Assembly: GCF_025847205.1 (NCBI RefSeq)
Contig: NZ_JAOYTH010000006.1
Span: forward strand, 260,789 to 324,788
Source of the DNA: Pararhizobium sp. YC-54
GTDB lineage: Bacteria; Pseudomonadota; Alphaproteobacteria; Rhizobiales; Rhizobiaceae
Direction: 5' to 3'
DNA: 64,000 nt
The notes beneath the pieces were generated by a model that saw only the letters and a list, made by a program, of their open reading frames with translations, ran no database searches and was not told the DNA's origin. Each line of letters begins with the position of its first letter. The first letter of the stretch is position 1. Below are positions 54,456 to 62,344 of the stretch, one piece after another. Both the position numbers and the translations under genes were made by a program.

Positions 54456-55907
54456 ATGGCAAGAACCTACGGCAACCTGATTGGCGGCGCCTGGCGGCAA
54501 GGCGGAACGCCGGTTGAAAACAGGAACCCGTCCGACCTCACGGATCTGATCGGTCTCTACGCTCAGGCAGTTGCCGGAGATGTCGATGAAGCGGTGGCTG
54601 CCGGACGGGCGGCTTTTCCACTCTGGCGCGCGACCGGCCTCGAGCAGCGCCAAGCGGCGCTACAAAAAATCGGCAACGAACTGATGGAGCGCTCGGCGGA
54701 GCTTGGCGAACTGCTGTCGCGCGAGGAAGGAAAGCCGTTGGCCGAGGGCCGCGGCGAAGTTTATCGGGCCGGTCAGTTTTTCACCTATTATGCGGCCGAA
54801 ACACTGCGTCAGCTTGGTGAAAATGCCGATTCGGTCCGGCCCGGCGTCGAAATCGACATGCGCCGTGAGCCGATGGGACTGGTTGCAGTCATCTCGCCAT
54901 GGAACTTTCCAACGGCAACGGCGAGCTGGAAGATAGCGCCGGCCCTGGCCTACGGAAATGCCGTTATCTGGAAGCCGGCCAACGAGACCCCCGCCTCGGC
55001 CTGGATGCTGGCCGACATCATCCACCGCGCCGGCCTGCCCGATGGGACGTTCCAGCTGCTGATGGGCTCGGGCGCCGTCGTTGGTGAGCGGCTTTCCGGA
55101 CATCGCGGCATCGACGCGGTGACGTTCACCGGCTCCTATGAGGTCGGCTGCCAGGTTGCCGTTGCGGCAGCAAAAAACCTGACGAAATTTCAGCTGGAGC
55201 TCGGATCGAAGAACGCCCTGCTGATTATGGAGGATACGGATATCGATCTCGCCGTGGCTGCCGCCGTCTCCGGTGGATACTCCGGTACCGGGCAGAAATG
55301 CACGGCATCCTCACGGCTCGTCGTGCACCAGGCCGTTCATGACACATTCGTTGACAAGTTGACGGCCGCTATTGCCGCCCTCAAGGTCGGCCACGCTTTG
55401 GAAAACGGCACGCAGATCGGTCCGGTGGTGAGCGCCCGCCAGCTTGCTGCGAACCTGTCCTGGATCGAGCGGGCGCGGAAAGCGGGCGCCAATGTCGCGA
55501 TCGGTGGCGAGCGGCTGCAGCTTGCCCATGACGGCTTCTACATGGCCCCGGCTCTCTTGACGGAGACGAACAATGCCATGGATTTCAATCGCGAGGAAAT
55601 GTTCGCGCCGATTGCCGCCGTGCAGCGCGTGGCCTCCTACGAGGAGGGTCTGTCCGTGGTCAACGACACCGACTACGGGCTGGTCGCCGGCATCTTCACC
55701 CGCTCGCTTGCCCGCGCCACCCATTTCCGGCGCAATGTCGAGACCGGTTGCGTGACCGTCAATCTTCCCACCGCCGGCACGGATTATCACGTACCATTCG
55801 GCGGACGGAAGAATTCGAGTTTCGGCTCGCGCGAACAGGGCCGTGCTGCGGCAGAATTCTACACGCAGGTCAAAACCGCCTATATTCGGGCCGGGGAGCC
55901 GGAGTAA
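54456..55907 (+). CDS. NAD(P)-dependent aldehyde dehydrogenase (ketoglutarate-semialdehyde type)
   Basis: The ATG at 54456 (7 nt after GGAG) gives 483 residues. The N-terminal NAD-binding region is ISPWNFPTATASWKIAPALA (about 147). FTGSYEVG (about 222), the base-type Glu in ELGSKNA (about 250) and the catalytic Cys in GTGQKCTASSR (about 280) are complete. It is closest in motif to alpha-ketoglutarate-semialdehyde and succinate-semialdehyde dehydrogenases. It starts an operon of five genes under the LysR site. It would oxidise a semialdehyde made by its partners. Confidence 0.9.
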   Translation: MARTYGNLIGGAWRQGGTPVENRNPSDLTDLIGLYAQAVAGDVDEAVAAGRAAFPLWRATGLEQRQAALQKIGNELMERSAELGELLSREEGKPLAEGRGEVYRAGQFFTYYAAETLRQLGENADSVRPGVEIDMRREPMGLVAVISPWNFPTATASWKIAPALAYGNAVIWKPANETPASAWMLADIIHRAGLPDGTFQLLMGSGAVVGERLSGHRGIDAVTFTGSYEVGCQVAVAAAKNLTKFQLELGSKNALLIMEDTDIDLAVAAAVSGGYSGTGQKCTASSRLVVHQAVHDTFVDKLTAAIAALKVGHALENGTQIGPVVSARQLAANLSWIERARKAGANVAIGGERLQLAHDGFYMAPALLTETNNAMDFNREEMFAPIAAVQRVASYEEGLSVVNDTDYGLVAGIFTRSLARATHFRRNVETGCVTVNLPTAGTDYHVPFGGRKNSSFGSREQGRAAAEFYTQVKTAYIRAGEPE

Positions 55908-55911
55908 GCCC

Positions 55912-56907
55912 ATGAACGTTCATTCCGCCAGCCCCCTGATCGATTGCCTGCAATATGCCAACTGGAGCCGCGACGTCTTTTCCCAGATGCGCCAGGGCGG
56001 CGTCCATGCCGTTCACGCGACGATCGCCTATCATGAGACATTCCGGGAAATGGTCAGCAATATCGCGGCCTGGAATCGTCACTTCGAACTGCATCCGGAA
56101 CTGATATTTCCGGGCCGCACCGGTAACGATATCGAACAGGCGATGCGGGAAAAGCGGACGGCCATCTTCTTCGGGCTGCAGAACCCATCTCCGATCGAAG
56201 ACGACATCGGATTGATCGAGATCTGCCACATGCTGGGCGTCCGGTTCATGCAGCTCAGCTACAACAACCAGTCGCTGCTGGCGACCGGCTGCTACGAGGC
56301 GGAGGATCCGGGCATTACCCGTTTCGGCCGGCAGGTCATCGCCGAGATGAACCGTGTCGGCATGGTGGTCGATATGAGCCATTCGGCGGAACGCTCGACG
56401 CTGGAGGCGATCGAAATCTCCAGGCGCCCGATCGCGATCACCCACGCGAACCCGCACTGGTGGTACAAGGCCCTGCGCAACAAATCCGACACCGTGCTGA
56501 AGGCGCTGACGCAATCGGGCGGCATGCTCGGATTGTCGCTCTATCCGCACCATCTGAAGGGCGGGTCCGACTGCACGCTCATGGACTTCTGCGCGATGGT
56601 CGCCGAAACCGCGTCGCGCTACGGTGTCAAGAATATCGGCATCGGCAGCGATCTCTGCCAGGATCAACCGGATTCCGTCGTGTCCTGGATGCGAAACGGC
56701 CGCTGGTCGAAAACGACGGATTATGGCGAAGGCTCGGCTTCAATGGCCGGCTTTCCGCCGCAGCCCGAGTGGTTCAAGACCAATTCCGATCTCGTCAATC
56801 TGCGGGCAGGTCTTCGTGACGCCGGCTTTTCGCCGGAAGAGGTCGGCGATATCATGGGCGGCAACTGGCTGCGCTTCTATCACGCGTCGTTCGGGCCGAT
56901 GAAATGA
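55912..56907 (+). CDS. M19 (membrane dipeptidase)-family protein with missing metal ligands
   Basis: The ATG at 55912, 4 nt after the previous stop, gives 331 residues. The M19 barrel is recognisable from VVDMSHSAERSTLEAI (about 158-173), PIAITHAN (about 180) and IGIGSDLCQDQP (about 240), which keep the two His of the second metal site and the Asp. But the N-terminal DGHND motif is DCLQY, and the Glu of the bridging EGG segment is absent (IFFGLQNPSP). So only half of the binuclear zinc site remains. A similar subclass is, as I recall, encoded beside dimethylglycine catabolism genes in Pseudomonas. The activity is unknown. Confidence 0.85.
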   Translation: MNVHSASPLIDCLQYANWSRDVFSQMRQGGVHAVHATIAYHETFREMVSNIAAWNRHFELHPELIFPGRTGNDIEQAMREKRTAIFFGLQNPSPIEDDIGLIEICHMLGVRFMQLSYNNQSLLATGCYEAEDPGITRFGRQVIAEMNRVGMVVDMSHSAERSTLEAIEISRRPIAITHANPHWWYKALRNKSDTVLKALTQSGGMLGLSLYPHHLKGGSDCTLMDFCAMVAETASRYGVKNIGIGSDLCQDQPDSVVSWMRNGRWSKTTDYGEGSASMAGFPPQPEWFKTNSDLVNLRAGLRDAGFSPEEVGDIMGGNWLRFYHASFGPMK

Positions 56908-58598
56908 CCAAGGCAATGGCAAACCAGATCGACACTCCGGCCCTGGAATTGCGTTCGCCGGATGCGGTCATGCGCCTGAAGCGGCTGGGTGCGTCCTTCC
57001 CGACACGGCTGAGCTTTCTGCGCAGCTTGATCCGCCGTCTTGGCAGCGACGGTGCGGTCTTGCGCAAGACGGCCTGGAGCATCGATCCGCGGGGTTATGG
57101 CCACGCCGTCTATACCGTTCGGCTCGGCGACCATGATTACAGCCTCGTGGCGTTCTCCTGCCCGCTTTCGGACGATCAACGCTCCGACCGCGTCATCGCC
57201 GAGGCATGGGACACCAGCTATGTGCTTTACGACGGAACTCCCGGCTCCGCGGATATCGAGCGGCTCCGTCAGAATGCACCGCTGCAGGAAGCCGGCCGGT
57301 TTGGTCCGCGCGATCTGGTTCTCAGCCGTGCCAACAAGTCAGTACGTTTCTTCGAACATGTCGTGGACAGCCTCAGCAATGGGCGCCAGCCTGATCGCCA
57401 GCGCCTTGGCGAGATCGGCTATCTCGTGCGCACCACAGCAGTCTATGGAAACGGCAAGTTCGGCATCGCCGACCGGTCATTGATCGAGAGACGCGAGGGA
57501 CTTGGCGGGCCCTTCCAGGCAGAAATGCTCACGGTCTGGCTGATCCGCGAATTCTCCCATGATCTGGTGGAGCATGTCGCCCAGGCCCGGTCTCCGGAAA
57601 CATTCGTGCCACTGGCGCCGGACCTTCGGCGTCATCTGGGCGTTGGAAATTCCACCGGGCTGGGGATGGCACCGTTTCTGGCCAATCATCCCGTCCTCCT
57701 CAACAACTGGATTCTGGCACGAGAGACAGCCTTGGCCCGCGTCCGCGCCCTGGTGACCCTCGGGCCGCCGGACGTCGAGCGTATCGCCGCCTTATGGCTG
57801 CAGGCAAAACGCCATCTGGGGCAATGGACCGTCGATGACGCGCTCCTTATGCAGCGCATCGAGCGCTTGCGCCGGGAATGGGATGAGGCGGAGCCGATGA
57901 TCTCCCCTGCCCGACTGCTGTCCACCCCTCTGCCGGTGGCAAGGTTGCTCGCCTGTTCGCAAGACAAGTCCTTGGACTTTCAGGAGCTTTTGGCAGCCCT
58001 TCTGATCGAGATGGCTGGTGCGGACAACGACGACCTCGCCGATACGATGGCAGCGGCGCGCGAGGGGCATCTGCAGGTGGCGATGAAACTTGCAACACTC
58101 AAGAACTTGATCCTGACGCACTATCGCTGGGCCTTGGCGCTTTCGTTTTCCGACCCTGCCGAGACCGCACAGTTCTGGTACGTTTCCGAGGAAAAGCTTG
58201 AGCCCCGGCTGGGCGAGCGCAGGCATGAGGCCGGCGCCGAGCTCGAGCTTCCCCTCGACATCGCACGACAGGTGCAACAGCTGTTGCGCGACATCGATGC
58301 CTTACCTCCCGAGCTTTCTGTCGCCGCCTTTCTGGCGCGCTATCCCGCTCACCGCCACGCAGCACGCAGGATACAATCGGCCGCCACGGCACCTTATGCC
58401 GAAATCCGCGATAATCTGATCTCGGCTGAGTGCCTGCCGATCGACATGTTGCGCTGCAAGCTTGCCTTCTTCGGCGCCTCGAAATTCGATCCCCGGTCGG
58501 ATCGATGGACGCGCATCACCCTGTTTCAAGGTGCGCCAACCGCAAGGGAAATTGCTGCAGGCGAAACGGACAATTGCTGGCTGCCGGTGCTGACATGA
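56904..58598 (+). CDS. Uncharacterised 564-residue protein of the catabolic operon
   Basis: The 564-residue protein overlaps the M19 gene and the next gene by 4 nt on each side (ATGA), so it is firmly part of the operon. A second ATG is at codon 5. There is no signal peptide or membrane segment, and it is rich in Arg, Leu and Ala with helical character. Conserved-looking stretches are SIDPRGYGHAVYTVRLGDHD (about 60-79), YVLYDGTPG, VRTTAVYGNGKFGIADRS (about 175-192) and QFWYVSEEKLEPRLGER (about 425). I do not recognise a family or catalytic motif. It probably works with the DUF3726-like protein. Confidence 0.8.
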   Translation: MTKAMANQIDTPALELRSPDAVMRLKRLGASFPTRLSFLRSLIRRLGSDGAVLRKTAWSIDPRGYGHAVYTVRLGDHDYSLVAFSCPLSDDQRSDRVIAEAWDTSYVLYDGTPGSADIERLRQNAPLQEAGRFGPRDLVLSRANKSVRFFEHVVDSLSNGRQPDRQRLGEIGYLVRTTAVYGNGKFGIADRSLIERREGLGGPFQAEMLTVWLIREFSHDLVEHVAQARSPETFVPLAPDLRRHLGVGNSTGLGMAPFLANHPVLLNNWILARETALARVRALVTLGPPDVERIAALWLQAKRHLGQWTVDDALLMQRIERLRREWDEAEPMISPARLLSTPLPVARLLACSQDKSLDFQELLAALLIEMAGADNDDLADTMAAAREGHLQVAMKLATLKNLILTHYRWALALSFSDPAETAQFWYVSEEKLEPRLGERRHEAGAELELPLDIARQVQQLLRDIDALPPELSVAAFLARYPAHRHAARRIQSAATAPYAEIRDNLISAECLPIDMLRCKLAFFGASKFDPRSDRWTRITLFQGAPTAREIAAGETDNCWLPVLT

Positions 58599-59221
58599 CC
58601 CAGATCACGCTTTCCTTCAACGAGGTCCTCTCAAGCGCCCGCAAGGCGGCCGTCGGCGCGGGGCTGCCGTATGGCGTCGCCGAAGATATCGGCATGGCTG
58701 CGGCGTGGCTTTCCGCCCGGGGTGTCGATGGCATCGCGGCAACCGTCCAGGCATTGGAAACGGTCGACCCGCGAGGCCGGAGGAATGTTGCGGATGCAGT
58801 CGCAACGCGAGCGGCGGTAGAGGGAGTGGCCGCCATCGACGCGCTTTGCGCCGGCGAGACAGCGAAGACCATTGTGCTTGGCCGCGTCGATGCGCCTGCC
58901 CTTCTCGCTGGACTTGCCGGCGTCGCAGCGACAAATCTCGGGCTTGCCATCCACATGACGCTGCCAGGCGGTCAAACCCTGTTTCTGCCGTATGCGACGG
59001 ACCTGCAGGCGACGATCGGAGATGGTAGAAATATCGACATATCCCTGACATGTCGGGGAGAAACCGGACACGCCCCGCCGGATGAGGATATTCCGGCACG
59101 GCCACATGGCTGCGACGAGATTGCCTATCGAACGGCGATGCAGCTTGCGGCGCGAGGCTATGTGCCAGCTTCGGAATCATCCCGTGCCGGTGCCGGCACG
59201 TCAAAAAGCGACAACGACTGA
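58595..59221 (+). CDS. DUF3726-like protein
   Basis: From the ATG at 58595 (overlapping the previous stop by 4 nt) it has 208 residues. It starts TLSFNEVLSSARKAAVGAGL, then GVAEDIGMAAAWLSARGVDG (about 25-45), which resembles DUF3726; this N-terminal pattern, with helices followed by a Gly-Ala-rich part, is also somewhat like the N-terminus of Ldh_2 dehydrogenases (the next gene). The later part has LHM-type beta strands (NLGLAIHMTLPGGQTLFLPY). No catalytic motif is recognised. Confidence 0.72.
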   Translation: MTQITLSFNEVLSSARKAAVGAGLPYGVAEDIGMAAAWLSARGVDGIAATVQALETVDPRGRRNVADAVATRAAVEGVAAIDALCAGETAKTIVLGRVDAPALLAGLAGVAATNLGLAIHMTLPGGQTLFLPYATDLQATIGDGRNIDISLTCRGETGHAPPDEDIPARPHGCDEIAYRTAMQLAARGYVPASESSRAGAGTSKSDND

Positions 59222-59232
59222 AGGTCCCATCC

Positions 59233-60237
59233 ATGACAGAATTGACAATGCCGCTCGCTGCGGTCGAAGACCTATGCCTGAAAACCCTCATGGCAGCGGG
59301 CGCTACTGCAGGCAATGCGCGCTCGGTCGCCCGTTCCACCATGCTTGCCGAACGCGATGGCATTCGCAGCCACGGCTTGCTCTACGTGCCGATCTATGCC
59401 GAGCACGTGCGCTGCGGCAAGGTCGACGGGAAAGCCATGCCCGTCGTCGATCGGCCCCGACCCGGTGCGGTAACCGTCGATGCCGCCACGGGCTTTGCGC
59501 ATCCCGCCATCGACCACGGCTGGCCGTCGTTCATTGGGGCCGCGCGAGCAAACGGCGTTGCTGCCATGACGATCTACAATTCCTACAATTGCGGCGTGCT
59601 TGGCCATCATGCCGAGAGGATTGCCGAGGAGGGGTTGCTTGGTCTTTGCATGACCCATGCGCCGGCATCGATTGCACCGCCGGGCGGGCGAGCGCCGGTC
59701 ATCGGAACCAATCCCTTCGCCCTTGGCGTTCCGGATGGTGCAGGCGGTGCGGCAATCGTCCTCGATCAATCCGCAAGCGTCATTGCAAAATCGGAAATCC
59801 TGCTGCGCTCGAAGGAAGGCAGACGGATTGAACCCGGCTGGGCCATCGACGCGCTGGGGCAGCCGACGCTCGACGCGGCAGACGCCTTGAAGGGCTCGAT
59901 GTTGCCGGCCGGTGGCCATAAGGGCTTCGGCATCGGCCTCCTCGTTGAACTGCTCGCCTCCTGCCTCTCCGGCGCAGTGCTGAGCAAGGACGCCAGCCCA
60001 TTTTCCGGAACGGCGGGCGGACCGCCGAAAACCGGCCAATGCTTCATCGCATTCGACCCGGCCGCCTTCTCCACCGGCTTTTCCCAGCAGATCGCGGCTC
60101 TGGTCGACGCGATCGCCGGCCAGGAGGGCGCAAGACTCCCCGGAGCCGGCCGCCGCCGCGCGCGAGGCGCGACTGAAGCCCATGGCATCCGGGTGGATTC
60201 GGCGCTGATCGAGCGGATCAACAGCAGTAATCGCTAA
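59233..60237 (+). CDS. Ldh_2-family NAD(P)H-dependent oxidoreductase
   Basis: The 334-residue protein of the malate/L-sulfolactate/ureidoglycolate dehydrogenase family has the signature RDGIRSHGLLYVPIYAEHV (about 41-59) with the conserved His. YNSYNCGVLGHHAERIAE (about 115), the cofactor region PVIGTNPFALGVP (about 155) and AGGHKGFGIGLLVELLA (about 225-240) are complete. This fold includes delta1-pyrroline-2-carboxylate and delta1-piperideine-2-carboxylate reductases as well as 2-hydroxyacid dehydrogenases, so the substrate is open. It lies 11 nt after the DUF3726-like gene. Confidence 0.9.
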   Translation: MTELTMPLAAVEDLCLKTLMAAGATAGNARSVARSTMLAERDGIRSHGLLYVPIYAEHVRCGKVDGKAMPVVDRPRPGAVTVDAATGFAHPAIDHGWPSFIGAARANGVAAMTIYNSYNCGVLGHHAERIAEEGLLGLCMTHAPASIAPPGGRAPVIGTNPFALGVPDGAGGAAIVLDQSASVIAKSEILLRSKEGRRIEPGWAIDALGQPTLDAADALKGSMLPAGGHKGFGIGLLVELLASCLSGAVLSKDASPFSGTAGGPPKTGQCFIAFDPAAFSTGFSQQIAALVDAIAGQEGARLPGAGRRRARGATEAHGIRVDSALIERINSSNR

Positions 60238-60241
60238 AGTT

Positions 60242-60263
60242 TTTCTGAAATCCGGATCAGTTA
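60242..60263. promoter_or_regulatory. Second copy of the LysR-type operator, before the ABC importer
   Basis: TTTCTG (60242-60247) and CAGTTA (60258-60263) are spaced exactly like the copy at 54374. Twelve bases at the left arm, from 60240, are identical. It lies in the 126-bp gap before the binding-protein gene, 100 bp from its ATG. Confidence 0.65.
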
Positions 60264-60363
60264 TTTCGGTTTGATAAAAGTCATTGGTTCCGCCATCCTG
60301 TTTGAAAGATGCAAGGCACAGCGGCCGCATCGCACAAATCAAAAAAGCGAAGAGGGAACTGAC

Positions 60364-61374
60364 ATGAAGATGAAAACATCGATTCTGGCCGGAGCGTTTC
60401 TCTCCTGCACCGCCCTCGCCGGTGGCACCAGCGCTGCCCAGGCGACCGAATGCGGCACCACCGATCCCATCACGATTGCCGAAATGACCTGGCTTTCGGC
60501 TGGCACCCTTGCCTATGTCACCAAGACCATCCTTGCCGATGGCTACGGGTGCAATGCGCAGATCGTACCCGGCGATACGGTACCCACCGCGACATCGATG
60601 CTGACCAAGGGGGAGCCCGACATAGCGCCCGAGCTTTGGGTCTCGACGGTCAAATCCACATGGGACGAGATGCTGGCCAAGGGCACCGTTTACAAGGCGG
60701 GCGATATCTTTGCCGATGGCGGGCAGGAAGGCTGGTGGATTCCCGATTATATCGCTGAGGAACATCCGGAGATCCGCTCGGTCAGCGATCTCAAGGCCAA
60801 CTGGAAGGTCTTCGAGGACGCATCGGGCCCGGACAAGGGCCGGTTCTACGCCTGCCCTCCCGGCTGGGGCTGCGAGATCATCACCAATAACCTGATCAAG
60901 GCGCTTGGCCTCGAGGAGACATTCGAAATCTATCCGACAGGCTCCGGCGCCAACCTCAAGGCGACGATCGCCCGCCAGGTGTCCCGCAAGAAGCCATTCG
61001 TCGGCTGGTACTGGGGGCCGACCGAAGTCATCGGCAAGTACAAGCTGAAGACCCTCGAAATGCCGGCCTTCGACCAGGCGAAGTTCACCTGTCTGACGGA
61101 CATCAAATGCGAGAAGCCGGAACTGACCGGCTGGGCTGTCGGCGAAGTTGCGGTGGCCGCGACGAAGAGCCTGAAGGACAAATCTCCGGCGGTGGCTGAC
61201 TTCCTGTCGAAGATGCAGGTTCCGAATGCCGAGATCAGCACCGTGCTTGCCTGGGGCGATGACAATAAGGCGTCGCCGGAAGAGGTCGCAAAGTACTTTT
61301 TCGAACATTACGAGCCGATCTGGACGAAATGGGTTCCGGCAGATGTCGCCGAAAAAGTGAAAGCGTCGCTGTAG
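60364..61374 (+). CDS. Substrate-binding protein of a glycine-betaine-type ABC importer
   Basis: From the ATG at 60364 it has 336 residues. A signal peptide (about 1-25, SAAQA) precedes the OpuAC/ProX-like domain (TIAEMTWLSAGTLAYVTKTI, about 32-51). A Pro/Trp/Gly-rich loop (CPPGWGCEIITNN, about 163) carries Cys residues. There is a further WYWGPTE segment (about 215) with aromatic residues. Aromatic boxes bind quaternary amines in this family, and several Trp/Tyr are in the usual places, but the exact ligand cannot be read. It has its own LysR-type site. Confidence 0.9.
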   Translation: MKMKTSILAGAFLSCTALAGGTSAAQATECGTTDPITIAEMTWLSAGTLAYVTKTILADGYGCNAQIVPGDTVPTATSMLTKGEPDIAPELWVSTVKSTWDEMLAKGTVYKAGDIFADGGQEGWWIPDYIAEEHPEIRSVSDLKANWKVFEDASGPDKGRFYACPPGWGCEIITNNLIKALGLEETFEIYPTGSGANLKATIARQVSRKKPFVGWYWGPTEVIGKYKLKTLEMPAFDQAKFTCLTDIKCEKPELTGWAVGEVAVAATKSLKDKSPAVADFLSKMQVPNAEISTVLAWGDDNKASPEEVAKYFFEHYEPIWTKWVPADVAEKVKASL

Positions 61375-61393
61375 CCTGCATGCAATCGCGACC

Positions 61394-61425
61394 GGCGCGG
61401 CCGTCTTTTAGAGAGCGGCCGCGCC
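61394..61425 (+). other. Strong hairpin between binding protein and permease genes
   Basis: GGCGCGGCCG and CGGCCGCGCC pair perfectly over 10 bp around a 12-nt loop, 19 nt after the stop of the binding-protein gene. No T run follows. It is of the kind that protects the 3' end of the upstream message, so that the binding protein is made in excess of the membrane parts. Confidence 0.65.
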
Positions 61426-61467
61426 TGCCAGACGCAGATTGCCGCCAACTTTCGAAAGGGTGCCATC

Positions 61468-62340
61468 GTGACGGACAATTTTCCCGAAATCTTCGATACG
61501 CGCGGTCTTCGCTTCGCCATCGACGATGGTTTCAACTGGATCGTGGCAAACTACGGCGACCTGCTGGAGCAGATCCTCATGCCGTTGCTCAAGTTGCTTG
61601 GCACGCTTGAGATCTTCCTGCAGTGGTTGCCCTGGTACGTCACGGTTTCGGTCGTCGCGGCCCTCACCTATTCCGCGGCGCGCGATCTGAAGGCGACCGC
61701 CAGTGCCGCCGTCATGCTTCTGGCCATCGGCTGTCTCGGCCTGTGGAATGATGCGATGTCGACGATAGCGCTCATGCTTGCCGCAACCGTCGTCGCCGTC
61801 ACGACCGGCATACCGCTCGGCATCTTCATGGCCCGCTCCGACCGGCTTCGCTCCATGGCGCTGCCGCTTCTCGACATCATGCAGACGCTGCCGATCTTCG
61901 TCTATCTCATCCCCTTCGTCATGCTGTTTGGTCCCGGCAAAATTCCGGCCATTCTCGCAACCGTGTTTTTCGCCATACCGCCGGTGATCCGCCTGACCGA
62001 TCTCGGTATCCGTCAGGTCGACGGGGAAGTGGTCGAAGCGATCGTTGCCTTCGGCGCGACGCCGCGCCAGAAGTTGCTGAAGGTGCAGATCCCGCTCGCC
62101 CTGCCGACCATCATGGCGGGGATCAACCAGACCACGATGATGGCGCTGTCCATGGTGGTCATCGCCTCGATGATCGGCGCCGGCGGTCTGGGGTATCAGG
62201 TTCTTCAGGGCATTCAGAGACTGGAGGTCAGCCGCGGCCTGCTTGCCGGCATCGGGATTGTTTTTCTCGCCGTGATCTTCGATCGCATCGCCCAGGCCTA
62301 TGGCCGACGCGCCCAGAAACACCTGGCTACCGGGGAGTGA
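61468..62340 (+). CDS. ABC importer permease (glycine-betaine/proline type, ProW-like)
   Basis: The GTG at 61468 after AAAGGG gives 290 residues with about six to seven membrane segments. The EAA motif is GATPRQKLLKVQIPLALPTIMAGINQTTMM (positions 196-225, in part), which contacts the ATPase. LDIMQTLPIFVYLIPFVMLF (about 133-152) is the betaine-permease signature. It lies between the binding protein and the ATPase; the ATPase GTG is 4 nt after its stop. Confidence 0.92.
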   Translation: MTDNFPEIFDTRGLRFAIDDGFNWIVANYGDLLEQILMPLLKLLGTLEIFLQWLPWYVTVSVVAALTYSAARDLKATASAAVMLLAIGCLGLWNDAMSTIALMLAATVVAVTTGIPLGIFMARSDRLRSMALPLLDIMQTLPIFVYLIPFVMLFGPGKIPAILATVFFAIPPVIRLTDLGIRQVDGEVVEAIVAFGATPRQKLLKVQIPLALPTIMAGINQTTMMALSMVVIASMIGAGGLGYQVLQGIQRLEVSRGLLAGIGIVFLAVIFDRIAQAYGRRAQKHLATGE

Positions 62341-62344
62341 TGCA

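Noticed and set aside
59272..61308. A 678-codon minus-strand frame opposite the Ldh_2 and binding-protein genes
   Set aside because: It is antisense to two genes with complete family motifs and runs through their intergenic operator.
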